Shown piece after piece: positions 9,130-17,238 of a stretch of DNA of 40,657 nucleotides. Position numbers and translations under genes: made by a program. Each line of letters begins with the position of its first letter. Positions within the stretch are counted from its first letter, which is position 1. The stretch is from SZUA-117 sp964630795 (GTDB lineage Bacteria > Pseudomonadota > Gammaproteobacteria > Steroidobacterales > Woeseiaceae): NCBI GenBank assembly GCA_964630795.1, contig CAZVWF010000014.1, forward strand, positions 1 through 40,657. Direction: 5' to 3'. The notes beneath the pieces were generated by a model. It was not told where the DNA came from. It ran no database searches and worked only from the letters and a program-made list of their open reading frames with translations.

Positions 9130-9383
9130 GTCTTCAGTCCCCCGTTGTTTTCTGACATTGTAGCGGCTGGTTGTGGCGACAGAGGATGATTTGGAGAGAT
9201 TACTGAAGAATAATCGGGCAGCGATTGTGTGGCCGGTTCCCTCGGCGGTGTTATCTCCGGCAATCATGGCGCAGTCAGCCGACTTTGTGGCAGATTCCGA
9301 ACGCATGACGGCTCGAACAGGATTCACGGCCCACGCTCGCGCACAAACGGTTATCATGGCGGGATGACGTTTCGGGAAGAATA

Positions 9384-10859
9384 ATGACCACACCAAGAAC
9401 GCCGAGCGTCGGACACGCGCTCATCCCTGTATTGTCGCTCGTCTTCATGCTGTACTGGTCCGTACAGTTGTTCTCGGATTCATCGTCCTCCGGCCCGAAT
9501 CAAATCGTACTGACTCTGGCTGCCGCCATCGCGGCGATCGTCGGGATTCGTCTCGGACATCGGTGGATTGATCTGCAAAAAGCCATCGTCGCGGGCATCG
9601 GTACGGCGATGGGCGCCATCCTGATCCTGTTGTCAGTGGGCGGACTTATCGGCACCTGGCTGATGGCCGGCACCGTTCCATCATTAATTTACTACGGTCT
9701 CGAGCTGTTGAGTCCGCAGTGGTTTTTTGCAGCGACCTGTTTGATCTGCGCGATTGCTGCACTGGCGACCGGCAGTTCCTGGACCGTGGCGGGTACCCTG
9801 GGTGTCGCGTTGATCGGCGTATCAATGGGTCTCGGACTGAATCCTGCGATCGCGGCGGGCGCGATCATTTCCGGCGCTTACTTTGGTGACAAAATGTCAC
9901 CCTTATCCGATACCACTAACCTGGCCCCGGCCGTGGTCCACACGGATATCTTTACTCACATTCGCCATATGGCCTGGACGACAGGGCCATCGTTTACGAT
10001 TGCGTTGATCCTGTTTGCCGGCATCGGACTGGGAACGGAGACCGCGGGTGATGCCTCGTCGCTAGAACTCCTGAGGACGACGCTCGACGAGAGTTTCAAT
10101 ATCACGGTTATCGCATTATTGCCGCTCGTGGTAGTGCTCTACATGGCCTACAAGAAAATCCCGCCGCTACCTACCATCCTGTTCGGCGCACTGCTGGGTG
10201 CCGTACTTGGCATGTTTCTTCAACCGGAAGCCGTTCTGTCGATGGCCGGCACCACTGAACTGGGCACGACGCTCGCCATGATTAAAGGCGCGTGGCTCGT
10301 ACTTGCTGATGGCTATGTCTCGACAACCGGTGTCGCTGCGGTTGATGACCTGTTAACCCGCGGCGGCATGTCGAGCATGCTGGTGACAATCTGGCTGGTT
10401 CTTTCTGCGTTGTCGTTCGGTGCGGTTCTCGAACACACGGGGATGCTCAATCGACTCATAGAGAGTGCCTTGCGGCGGGCGAAATCGGTGGGTTCGCTGG
10501 TGACGACGGTGATTTTCAGTTGCATCGGCATTAACGTCGTTGCCGCTGATCAGTACATCGCGATCGTCTTGCCGGGCAAGATGTATCGGGCTGAGTTCGA
10601 GAAGCGCGGTCTCGATCCCAGGAATCTTTCGCGGGTCATCGAAGATTCCGGCACGCTCACCTCCCCACTCGTACCCTGGAATACCTGCGGTGCCTATATG
10701 GCGGCGACGCTGGGCGTAGCAACGCTTGCCTACCTGCCATTCGCCTTTTTCAATCTGATCAACCCGTTGGTCTCCATGTTCTACGGAATTACCGGTTTCA
10801 CCATGGTGAAGAGCGGCGCAGACGAAGATGCAGCGGACGTAACTGCTGCGACGGCGTAG
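9384..10859 (+). CDS. nhaC: NhaC-type Na+/H+ antiporter
   Basis: A 491-residue polytopic membrane protein with about a dozen hydrophobic segments. The conserved NhaC motif GAYFGDKMSPLSDTTNLAPAV is clear near residues 168-188, and a second conserved region (INVVAADQYIAIVLPGKMYR, then EDSGTLTSPLVPWNTCGA) follows in the second half. Family members exchange sodium for protons at the inner membrane, and some family relatives exchange organic acids such as malate/lactate. The ATG lies just after the purine-rich GGGAAGAATA. The next gene starts 18 bases after its stop, so the two are probably co-transcribed. In a marine-type bacterium it may support sodium-coupled uptake, but that is inference. Confidence 0.92.
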   Translation: MTTPRTPSVGHALIPVLSLVFMLYWSVQLFSDSSSSGPNQIVLTLAAAIAAIVGIRLGHRWIDLQKAIVAGIGTAMGAILILLSVGGLIGTWLMAGTVPSLIYYGLELLSPQWFFAATCLICAIAALATGSSWTVAGTLGVALIGVSMGLGLNPAIAAGAIISGAYFGDKMSPLSDTTNLAPAVVHTDIFTHIRHMAWTTGPSFTIALILFAGIGLGTETAGDASSLELLRTTLDESFNITVIALLPLVVVLYMAYKKIPPLPTILFGALLGAVLGMFLQPEAVLSMAGTTELGTTLAMIKGAWLVLADGYVSTTGVAAVDDLLTRGGMSSMLVTIWLVLSALSFGAVLEHTGMLNRLIESALRRAKSVGSLVTTVIFSCIGINVVAADQYIAIVLPGKMYRAEFEKRGLDPRNLSRVIEDSGTLTSPLVPWNTCGAYMAATLGVATLAYLPFAFFNLINPLVSMFYGITGFTMVKSGADEDAADVTAATA

Positions 10860-10877
10860 GGCAGGCGTCACGAACCC

Positions 10878-11951
10878 GTGGAAAGTCTCGCCGCAAAAAA
10901 CAGCACAGCGTTGATCAGCGCAGCGGCGATTGTCGTCATCGTCTTCGGAATGCAGGCTGCAAGTGTCCTGCTGGTGCCATTCCTGCTCGCTGTGTTTTTC
11001 GCAATGATTGCGATGCGGCCCATGTTGTGGCTGCAGTCCCACAGGGTGCCGCTGGCACTGGCGGCATTGATTATCGTGATCGCGATGATGCTGATTTTCG
11101 GCCTGGTTGGCGGAATACTCGGCAACTCGATAGCCGACTTTACGGCGCAGTTGCCTAACTACCAGGCCCGCCTCGAATCCACCGTGACGAGCACAGGCGA
11201 CTTCATTGAAAGTCTGCTCGGTGAAGAAACGGATGTCGGGAATTTGACGGACCTGGTCGATCCCGGTTTCGCGATGGGCTTTGCGGCCAATATCCTGACC
11301 AGTCTGCAGGGTGTCCTGACCAACACCTTCCTGATTCTGTTCACGATGGTGTTCATCCTGCTTGAGGCAGCGAGCATGGGCATCAAGGCGAATGCTGCCT
11401 TTGGGGAAGGTGCCGGTGTATTCGACAGGTCCCGCGAATTCCTGCACAACCTCGGGCGTTACCTGGGCATTAAAACCATCGTCAGCCTGGCCACCGGTTT
11501 TTGCGCGTTCATGCTTGCGCTCCTCGTTGGCCTGGATTTTCCGCTCCTCTGGGGAATGCTGGCGTTCCTCTTCAACTATGTGCCGACAATTGGTTCGATC
11601 ATTGCTGCTGTGCCGGCAGTCTTGCTGGCATTGATCCAGCTCGGTGTGCCTGAAGCGACAACGACCGCAATTGGCTTTCTCGGTATCAATGTCGTTTTCG
11701 GAAACATCGTCGAACCTCGTCTGATGGGCTACGGCGTCGGTATCTCGCCGCTGGTCGTATTCCTGAGCCTGGTGCTGTGGGGCTGGATTTTCGGTCCGGT
11801 CGGCATGTTGTTGTCGGTGCCACTGACGATGACTGTCAAAATGGCCCTCGAGGCCAACGAAGACACGCGCTGGATCGCGATCCTGATCGGTTCGGAACGG
11901 GACGCTGAATACGCGCTCGCACAACGTGCACAGGACGAAGAAAACGCGTAA
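10878..11951 (+). CDS. AI-2E family transporter (PerM/YdiK-like membrane protein)
   Basis: A 357-residue membrane protein starting with GTG. It has paired N-terminal hydrophobic segments (residues about 10-60), a central amphipathic domain, then a cluster of membrane segments with the family's conserved FPLLWGMLAFLFNYVPTIGS and NIVEPRLMGYGVGISPLVVFLSL regions. The family takes its name from the autoinducer-2 exporter TqsA, but members act in varied ways including Na+/H+ antiport and putative permease roles, so AI-2 export should not be assumed. Its closeness to nhaC is compatible with ion homeostasis. The gene ends 46 bases before the TTG start of the aminotransferase. Confidence 0.9.
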   Translation: MESLAAKNSTALISAAAIVVIVFGMQAASVLLVPFLLAVFFAMIAMRPMLWLQSHRVPLALAALIIVIAMMLIFGLVGGILGNSIADFTAQLPNYQARLESTVTSTGDFIESLLGEETDVGNLTDLVDPGFAMGFAANILTSLQGVLTNTFLILFTMVFILLEAASMGIKANAAFGEGAGVFDRSREFLHNLGRYLGIKTIVSLATGFCAFMLALLVGLDFPLLWGMLAFLFNYVPTIGSIIAAVPAVLLALIQLGVPEATTTAIGFLGINVVFGNIVEPRLMGYGVGISPLVVFLSLVLWGWIFGPVGMLLSVPLTMTVKMALEANEDTRWIAILIGSERDAEYALAQRAQDEENA

Positions 11952-11997
11952 TAATGGGGCAGTTTTCCTGTCCCGGTAACCCATCCAGGATACGAGT

Positions 11998-13320
11998 TTG
12001 CAATCGGTCTTCTACCGCGATCCAGGCAGCACTTATCCGACGGCGGTTGGCGCAAGCGGCATGTACATACATGACGCAGATGGACATCAATACCTGGATA
12101 TGAGTGGCGGCGCAGCCGTGTCTTCCGTCGGTCATGCGCATCCGATGGTCGTTGAGGCAATCGCCGGGCAGGCCGGCACATTACCGTTTGCGCACACGGC
12201 GTTCTTCACCAACGAACCGCAGGAAATCCTGGCTGGAAAGCTCGCCGCACGTTTTGGCGAGAAAGGCGCAAGGGTGTGGTTTACCGCCGGCGGCTCGGAG
12301 TCGAATGAGACAGCCCTGAAGATCGCCTGGCAATATTGGCGAGCCAGGGGCTCGCATCAAAAGACGATTGTTATCAGCCGGCAATTCAGCTACCACGGTG
12401 GCACCCTCGGAGCGACATCGATCAGCGGCAGCGTCTTCCGGCGCAGGCCGTACGAGGCGGTACTGCATGACTGGCCACGTATTTCGCCGTGCTACGCCTA
12501 CCGGCATCAACGCAGTGACGAAACGGAGGTGGCCTATGGCATGCGCGTCGCCGCAGAACTCGACGACGCAATCGTCGCTGCAGGCCCGGAAAACGTTGCC
12601 GCGTTCATCGCCGAACCCGTCGTTGGTGCAAGCCTCGGTGTCGTGCCAGCGGTGCCGGGCTACCTTGAGGAGATCCGTCGGATCTGCGACAAGCATGATG
12701 TCCTGATGATCGCCGATGAAGTCATGTGTGGCAGCGGACGTTGCGGTACGTTTTATGCGCACGAAGAGGACCATGTCCTGCCGGACATGGTGTCGATAGC
12801 GAAAGGGCTGGGCGGTGGTTATCAACCGCTCGGCGCAATCCTGACGCGTGAGCACGTCATGGCGGCCATTCGCGATGGTGACGAGACGTTCGCACATGGT
12901 CACACCTATGTCGGCCATCCCATTGCCTGCGCTGCAGGTGTCGCCATACAGAATATTCTCGATGGCGGCCTTTTGGCGGGAGTGAGTGAAAAGGGCGAAC
13001 GACTGCGCGCCCTGTTGACCGACCGGTTCGGCGCCCGGGACTATATTGGCGATATTCGCGGCAGGGGCTTGTTCGTCGGCATCGAGTTCGTCGCTGATCG
13101 TGATTCAAAAACGGCTTTCCCGGTTGGCGACAGCATTCCCGGCAAGCTCAAGACAGCAGCCATGGAAAACAGACTGATTTGCTATCCCGGCGGAGGTTCC
13201 GTGGATGGATGCGCCGGTGCACACATGCTGCTGGCACCGCCGTTTATCGCCGAGGACCAGCACTTCGAGGAACTCGCGGACAAGCTGGACGCGATGTTTG
13301 CCAGCGTCTTTCCGGCATGA
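11998..13320 (+). CDS. Class-III PLP-dependent aminotransferase
   Basis: A 440-residue fold-type I aminotransferase of the omega-amino acid/GABA aminotransferase group. Visible features are the GGAAVSSVGHAHP N-terminal segment, FTAGGSESNETALK (residues about 95-108) binding the cofactor phosphate, the PLP-ring aspartate in IADEVMCG (240) and the Schiff-base lysine in SIAKGLGGGYQPLGA (269). The start is TTG at 11998, supported by AGGA seven bases upstream and by conserved residues before the first internal ATG at 12062. The stop overlaps the next gene's ATG by four bases. It would transfer an amino group from an amine or omega-amino acid. Coupling to the beta-keto acid cleavage enzyme suggests the resulting keto acid is then cleaved with acetyl-CoA. 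The substrate is unknown. Confidence 0.92.
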   Translation: MQSVFYRDPGSTYPTAVGASGMYIHDADGHQYLDMSGGAAVSSVGHAHPMVVEAIAGQAGTLPFAHTAFFTNEPQEILAGKLAARFGEKGARVWFTAGGSESNETALKIAWQYWRARGSHQKTIVISRQFSYHGGTLGATSISGSVFRRRPYEAVLHDWPRISPCYAYRHQRSDETEVAYGMRVAAELDDAIVAAGPENVAAFIAEPVVGASLGVVPAVPGYLEEIRRICDKHDVLMIADEVMCGSGRCGTFYAHEEDHVLPDMVSIAKGLGGGYQPLGAILTREHVMAAIRDGDETFAHGHTYVGHPIACAAGVAIQNILDGGLLAGVSEKGERLRALLTDRFGARDYIGDIRGRGLFVGIEFVADRDSKTAFPVGDSIPGKLKTAAMENRLICYPGGGSVDGCAGAHMLLAPPFIAEDQHFEELADKLDAMFASVFPA

Positions 13321-14129
13321 GCAAGCCGTTCATCATTATGTGTGCGCCAAATGGCGCCCGCCGCAGCCAGGACGACCATGCGCGGCTGCCGATCACCGCG
13401 GCTGAGCTGGCGGATTGCGCCGGTGACCTCCTGGATGCCGGGGCATCGATGATCCACGTGCACGTGCGCGATGACGCCGGTGCTCATTCGCTGGATGCCA
13501 ACCGATATCGCAACGCCATCGGGGCGATTCGCGAGCGGGTGAATCGGGATCTTGTCATCCAGGTCACCACGGAAGCCTGCGGGCGTTATTCCGCGCCGGA
13601 ACAGATGCAGCTGGTGAGGGAACTTAGACCCGAAGCGGTATCGGTCGCGCTACGTGAGTTGTGTCCGGATGAGTCCGCAGAGGCAGAAGCGGCCGTGTTC
13701 TACCAGTGGATGGTCGATAATGAGGTCATGCCGCAGCACATACTCTATTCGGGTGCGGATGTTGAACGATTTGAGGCGCTGCGTCGCAAAGGGGTCATCC
13801 CTGACCCGAAACCGTTCGTGTTATTCGTGCTGGGCCGATATGCGGAAAACCTGACTGGCGATGTAACAGAGCTCAACAGCTTTATCGAGGCGGCCGGGGA
13901 CGATTCGATTTGGGCTGTGTGCTGTTTCGGGGCGACCGAGCACGACGCTGTTGTCGCCGCGGCAGGGGGCGGAGGTCATGCGCGCGTCGGTTTCGAGAAC
14001 AACATGGCGCTGCCAGGTGGCCGGGTCGCCGGCGGCAATGACGATCTCGTGCGGCTCGCAGCGCAGGCTGGCATCGATGTCGGTCGGTCGCCTGCGACCG
14101 CCAACGATGTCAGGGCGCTCTTTGCCTAG
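13317..14129 (+). CDS. Beta-keto acid cleavage enzyme family protein (BKACE, DUF849)
   Basis: A 270-residue TIM-barrel protein recognisable by CAPNGARR near the N-terminus, the metal-binding MIHVHVRDD (His47 and His49) and the C-terminal ARVGFENN segment with Glu227, matching the His-x-His plus Glu zinc site of 3-keto-5-aminohexanoate cleavage enzyme. BKACE enzymes condense a beta-keto acid with acetyl-CoA and split it into acetoacetate and a new CoA ester. The usual GLEDN motif is altered to GFENN here, which may reflect a substrate variant. The ATG overlaps the aminotransferase stop (ATGA), indicating co-translation. The end overlaps a broken TctC-like frame by 23 bases, suggesting a transport gene once completed the operon. 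Confidence 0.9.
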   Translation: MSKPFIIMCAPNGARRSQDDHARLPITAAELADCAGDLLDAGASMIHVHVRDDAGAHSLDANRYRNAIGAIRERVNRDLVIQVTTEACGRYSAPEQMQLVRELRPEAVSVALRELCPDESAEAEAAVFYQWMVDNEVMPQHILYSGADVERFEALRRKGVIPDPKPFVLFVLGRYAENLTGDVTELNSFIEAAGDDSIWAVCCFGATEHDAVVAAAGGGGHARVGFENNMALPGGRVAGGNDDLVRLAAQAGIDVGRSPATANDVRALFA

Positions 14130-14376
14130 GAAGGCGCAGGCCGGACTGCTGACGCTGGTGATCCTGGCGTGCTCGTTTGCGTATTCGCAAGACGTCCACT
14201 TCATCGTGCCCGGCGGCGCCGGCGGCGGCTGGGACTCGACCGCACGTGGCGCCGGCATGGTGCTCCGTGAAGAAGCGTTGATCGAAACGGCCGAGCATCG
14301 AACCGACTCCCTGATGGTCAACTCGACGCCGATCGTTCGTGCGCTACGAAATTCGCGGTCGGCTCAGCCGAAGTAA
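14107..14376 (+). pseudogene. TctC-type tricarboxylate-binding protein remnant, internally deleted and truncated
   Basis: An 89-codon frame begins with a signal-peptide-like N-terminus (LLTLVILACSFAYSQ). It continues with VHFIVPGGAGGGWDSTARG, a hallmark of TctC/Bug solute-binding proteins, which are normally about 320 residues. Only two conserved blocks remain: that one and LIETAEHRTDSLMVNSTPIV. In intact relatives roughly twenty or more residues with a glycine-rich NMSGGGGGKA segment lie between them, and about 250 residues follow. Here the frame loses similarity after NSTPIV and ends inside the tail of the convergent redoxin gene. I conclude that one internal in-frame deletion and one large 3' deletion produced a relic. 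No TctA/TctB partners are in the window. The overlap with the BKACE stop suggests it was once the last gene of that operon. Confidence 0.72.
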
Positions 14377-14936
14377 TCTGGCTCGTTGCCGGCTGACCAC
14401 TTGATGTTGCAGCCGATGCTGGGTGCCTGGTCTTCCGCAACCGGGTGTCCGTTCAGTACGGCATCGAGCGCATCCCGCAGGTCTTTCCCGGTAACGGGTA
14501 GATCGTTGGACGGGCGGCTGGCGTCGAGCTGGCCGCGATAGACGAGTTTCTTGTCGGCGCTGAAGAGGAAGAAGTCCGGCGTGCAGGCGGCACGATAGGC
14601 TTTCGCTATCTCCTGGCTCTCGTCGAAGACATACGGGAATTCGTAACCCGAGGCCGCCGCTTCTTCCTTCATCTTCTCCGGGCTGTCAGCAGGTTGCGCT
14701 GTCACATCGTTGCTGTTGATCGCGACGATGGAAACAGCCTCGGGCGAATAGTCTCGCCCGAGGCGCGCCAATTCGTCGCGCACGTGAATGACAAACGGAC
14801 AATGATTGCAGATGAACATCACGAGATAGGCTTGCTTGCCCTCGCCGAGTGCGTGCATCACGCCGTCCGGGTCCGGCAAATTGAAGTCAGGGGCTACCGT
14901 TCCCAGTTCGAGCATTTCAGATTCAGTTGCTGCCAT
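14364..14936 (-). CDS. Thioredoxin-like peroxiredoxin/redoxin family protein
   Basis: A 190-residue thioredoxin-fold protein with the family's APDFNLPDPDG opening (residues about 15-25) and a redox-active CNHC motif (Cys43 and Cys46) in FICNHCPFVIHV. A conserved EFPYVFDESQEIAKAYRAACTPDFFLF segment carries the cis-proline. This form belongs to the AhpC/TSA-redoxin superfamily, in a group usually annotated 'thioredoxin family protein'. It has no signal peptide, so it is likely a cytoplasmic thiol oxidoreductase or peroxidase. Its 3' end overlaps the TctC relic by 13 bases, and the deletion junction of that relic lies just outside this coding sequence. Upstream (14937-15223) is a 287-base divergent spacer facing the CMD-family gene. 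Confidence 0.88.
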   Translation of the reverse strand: MAATESEMLELGTVAPDFNLPDPDGVMHALGEGKQAYLVMFICNHCPFVIHVRDELARLGRDYSPEAVSIVAINSNDVTAQPADSPEKMKEEAAASGYEFPYVFDESQEIAKAYRAACTPDFFLFSADKKLVYRGQLDASRPSNDLPVTGKDLRDALDAVLNGHPVAEDQAPSIGCNIKWSAGNEPDYFG

Positions 14937-15157
14937 TCGTCATTACCTTTGTTATCAGGCAGCTGATGTGCTGCCATTTCCACCCACGCCACATGTCTGC
15001 ATAAAGGAAAGACTGTAGCGTGTGGCTGCCACCCTGTACAAGCCAGGTTCCTGTCAAGCCGTCGCCGCATCGCCCGGGAAGCGACCATCGCCAACTCGAC
15101 GATATTCTGGAGATTCTGCGATACCATCCGGCCAATACCGGTCAGGGTCAGGGTTCG

Positions 15158-15186
15158 TTGCCTGCGGTCCGTGCCTGCCTGAAAAT
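15158..15186 (+). promoter_or_regulatory. Possible sigma-70 promoter for the CMD-family gene
   Basis: TTGCCT (15158-15163) and GAAAAT (15181-15186) are separated by 17 bases, each matching four of six consensus positions. It stands in the divergent spacer between the redoxin and the CMD-family gene, just upstream of an AT-rich stretch. The match is weak and is offered only as the best candidate in this spacer. Confidence 0.25.
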
Positions 15187-15223
15187 TTATTGTTCTTTAA
15201 TTCTCTAATCGAGTGATACGACG

Positions 15224-15829
15224 ATGACATGGATTACCACTATTTCATACGAGGACGCCGAAGGCGCGCTCAAGAGGCTCTACGACAGGATCAAGGGGCC
15301 CGACAACAACGTTGACAACATCATGATGGCGCACAGTCTGAGGCCGCACTCGTTGGAAGGTCACATGGCGCTATACAAGTATGTGTTGCACCACCCGCGC
15401 AATACGGTGCCCAAGTGGTATCTCGAAACGATCGGCGTCTATGTCAGCCTTCTGAACGAGTGTCGCTACTGCATTGACCATCACTACGCCGGTTTGTTGC
15501 GACTGCTCGACGACGATGCGCGGGGCACGCAGATTCGCGCGGCGCTCGACGCGAGCGATCCGGCTGCGGCCTTCGAGGGAAAGGAATTGGCAGGTTTGGA
15601 GTACGCCCGGAAACTGACCACGAATGCGAAAAATCTCGGGCCGGAAGACATCCAGGCGATGCGCAATGCAGGATTCAATGACGGCGAAATACTCGAGGTC
15701 AACCAGGTGACCGCCTATTTTGCCTACGCTAATCGCACCGTTCTGGGACTCGGTATCAATACCGAAGGTGACATCATTGGGTTGTCACCCGGTGATGACA
15801 GCGACCCGGACAACTGGTCTCATGCCTGA
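15224..15829 (+). CDS. Carboxymuconolactone decarboxylase/AhpD-like peroxidase-related protein
   Basis: A 201-residue helical protein with the AhpD-type motif E-C-x-x-C-x3-H: Glu79, Cys80, Cys83 and His86/His87 in NECRYCIDHH. Members of this 'peroxidase-related enzyme' group use the cysteine pair to reduce peroxides or act as disulfide carriers, while others are decarboxylases. The intact CxxC pair favours a redox role. It is probably cytoplasmic, with no signal peptide. Facing a CNHC redoxin across a divergent spacer, it may share an oxidative-stress function, though that is inference. The gene ends 20 bases before a palindromic repeat that separates it from the convergent class-V enzyme. 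Confidence 0.88.
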   Translation: MTWITTISYEDAEGALKRLYDRIKGPDNNVDNIMMAHSLRPHSLEGHMALYKYVLHHPRNTVPKWYLETIGVYVSLLNECRYCIDHHYAGLLRLLDDDARGTQIRAALDASDPAAAFEGKELAGLEYARKLTTNAKNLGPEDIQAMRNAGFNDGEILEVNQVTAYFAYANRTVLGLGINTEGDIIGLSPGDDSDPDNWSHA

Positions 15830-15849
15830 CAGGCGCCGTCACTTCTCAG

Positions 15850-15937
15850 TTGTCATTGTCCGCACATAGAAGCAATCCATCCCCGAGGGGGTGATCCTTG
15901 CGAGATTGCTTTGTCGCCTTGCTCCTCGCAATGACAA
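15850..15937. repeat. Palindromic dispersed repeat (MITE/REP-like, TTGTCATTGCGAGGAGC type)
   Basis: An 88-base imperfect palindrome. The termini are TTGTCATTG (15850-15858) and CAATGACAA (15929-15937). Inside, AGCAATC (15871-15877) pairs with GATTGCT (15904-15910), and the centre holds CCCC-GA-GGGG (15881-15890). Read on the minus strand it begins TTGTCATTGCGAGGAGC, matching from memory a short non-coding repeat found in many copies in diverse Proteobacteria and other phyla. I noticed only one copy in this window. It fills the 108-base space between convergent genes, abutting the class-V enzyme stop, where it may also serve as a bidirectional hairpin terminator. Confidence 0.78.
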
Positions 15938-17170
15938 TCAGGACAGCATGCCCCGGTTCTTTTTCACCGCGGCGATTACACGGTCGACGTGATCATCGTT
16001 GTTATAAATATGCGGTGACATCCGGAAGCCACCGGTTGCCGCACACTGCACTGCGGCATCTTCAAACACGCGACTGACCAGGTCACGGGCGTTCTCCCGT
16101 GGCACCTGGATGATAATAATGCTGCTGGTGAAGTCCGGGTGGGCGGTGGAGACAAATGCGACACCGAGATCCTCGAGGCCGGCACGCAGCCGGTCCGCCA
16201 CCCGCTTCGAGCGCTCCTCGATGCCTGCGGGCGTGATGGCCTCGTGAAACTGTGCCGCTTCATTCAGTGACGCAATGGCTGCATCGTCGCGCTGGCCCAG
16301 CGCATCAAATTTGCGAGCACCCTTCGGCGGATTATCGGCGCCACCCATCCACGGCACACTGACGATATTCGGCCAGATGCGATCGATTTGTTTCTCACGA
16401 ACATAAAGAATGCCCACTTCCCTTGGTCCCATGAACCACTTGTGCGCACTGCCGCTGAATGAATCCAGTTCGATTGCGCTCAGGTTGATGTCGACGGCAC
16501 CCCAGGTCTGCGCGCCGTCCAGGTGAATGAACACGTCTTCCTTGCGTTTGCGAATTGCCGCGCAGACTTCCGCGGCCGGGATGCGAAAGCCGGTGATATT
16601 GGAAATATGAGTGAATGCAATGACAGCGGTTTTGTCGCCGATCGCATCGACGAAGATATCGACGACCTCATCGATGGAGCCTGTTTCCACCGGCACCGAA
16701 AAACGCCGTACCGTCGCACCGACGCGCGCTGCCTGGACTTCCCAGGCGACAGAGTTGGATGGGTGGTTCTGGTCCCAGAGCACCACTTCATCGCCTCCTT
16801 TGAGCGGCATTCCCTGGACGATCGTGTTATTGGCCTCAGAGGTGTTTCTTACGATGGCGATTTCGTCAGCCGACGTCCCCAGCATACCGGCGATTCGGCC
16901 ACGGGCTTCTTCCTTGAATGCCTCGACACCACGACGCGACGCGGTACTCAGCGAGAGATCGAGTTGCCTGGCGTATTCGGCATAGGCTTCGCTGACCGTC
17001 ACGGGCATCGGACAGATATTGGCCGCATTCATCGGTACGCTGTCGTCGGCAAAACCGAATGCCGGTACCGCGGCTGACGCGGTGCGTGTGCTGACGCCGT
17101 AGCCCGACAGGCTTCCGGCGACGGATATCCCGCCTGCCACTTTCAAAAAGCTTCGTCTGTCGATACTCAT
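15938..17170 (-). CDS. Tat-exported class-V PLP-dependent enzyme (aminotransferase/cysteine desulfurase-like)
   Basis: A 410-residue fold-type I enzyme preceded by a textbook twin-arginine signal (DRRSFLK, residues 4-10, hydrophobic core to about 32). Class-V hallmarks are visible: RNTSEANNT (108-116) for phosphate binding, HLDGAQTWG with Asp218 against the PLP ring nitrogen, and the Schiff-base lysine Lys244 in SGSAHKWFMGP. The closest groups are isopenicillin-N epimerase-like and cysteine-desulfurase-like proteins. I see no obvious catalytic cysteine loop, so an epimerase or lyase role on an amino compound is more likely than desulfuration. Export of a PLP enzyme through Tat implies folding with cofactor in the cytoplasm. 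The stop codon abuts the palindromic repeat, and the gene is divergent from the FAH-family gene. Confidence 0.87.
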   Translation of the reverse strand: MSIDRRSFLKVAGGISVAGSLSGYGVSTRTASAAVPAFGFADDSVPMNAANICPMPVTVSEAYAEYARQLDLSLSTASRRGVEAFKEEARGRIAGMLGTSADEIAIVRNTSEANNTIVQGMPLKGGDEVVLWDQNHPSNSVAWEVQAARVGATVRRFSVPVETGSIDEVVDIFVDAIGDKTAVIAFTHISNITGFRIPAAEVCAAIRKRKEDVFIHLDGAQTWGAVDINLSAIELDSFSGSAHKWFMGPREVGILYVREKQIDRIWPNIVSVPWMGGADNPPKGARKFDALGQRDDAAIASLNEAAQFHEAITPAGIEERSKRVADRLRAGLEDLGVAFVSTAHPDFTSSIIIIQVPRENARDLVSRVFEDAAVQCAATGGFRMSPHIYNNDDHVDRVIAAVKKNRGMLS

Positions 17171-17238
17171 GATTCCCCCTCGATGGCCTATGCCGGTATT
17201 CTAGTATGTATCGAACACAAGTCACGGCGCACAATCGT

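Noticed and set aside
9130..9396. Upstream extension of the secreted amidohydrolase
   Set aside because: The signal peptide begins at 9129; the extra residues do not look like protein and would overlap the nhaC start.
10353..11984. Long minus-strand open frame (543 codons) opposite nhaC and the AI-2E gene
   Set aside because: It is rich in His, Arg and Gln with no domain pattern, and both genes on the other strand are clearly real. It is an antisense shadow of high-GC coding sequence.
12181..12918. Minus-strand open frame of 245 codons inside the class-III aminotransferase
   Set aside because: Antisense to conserved cofactor-binding segments, with no own motif or RBS.
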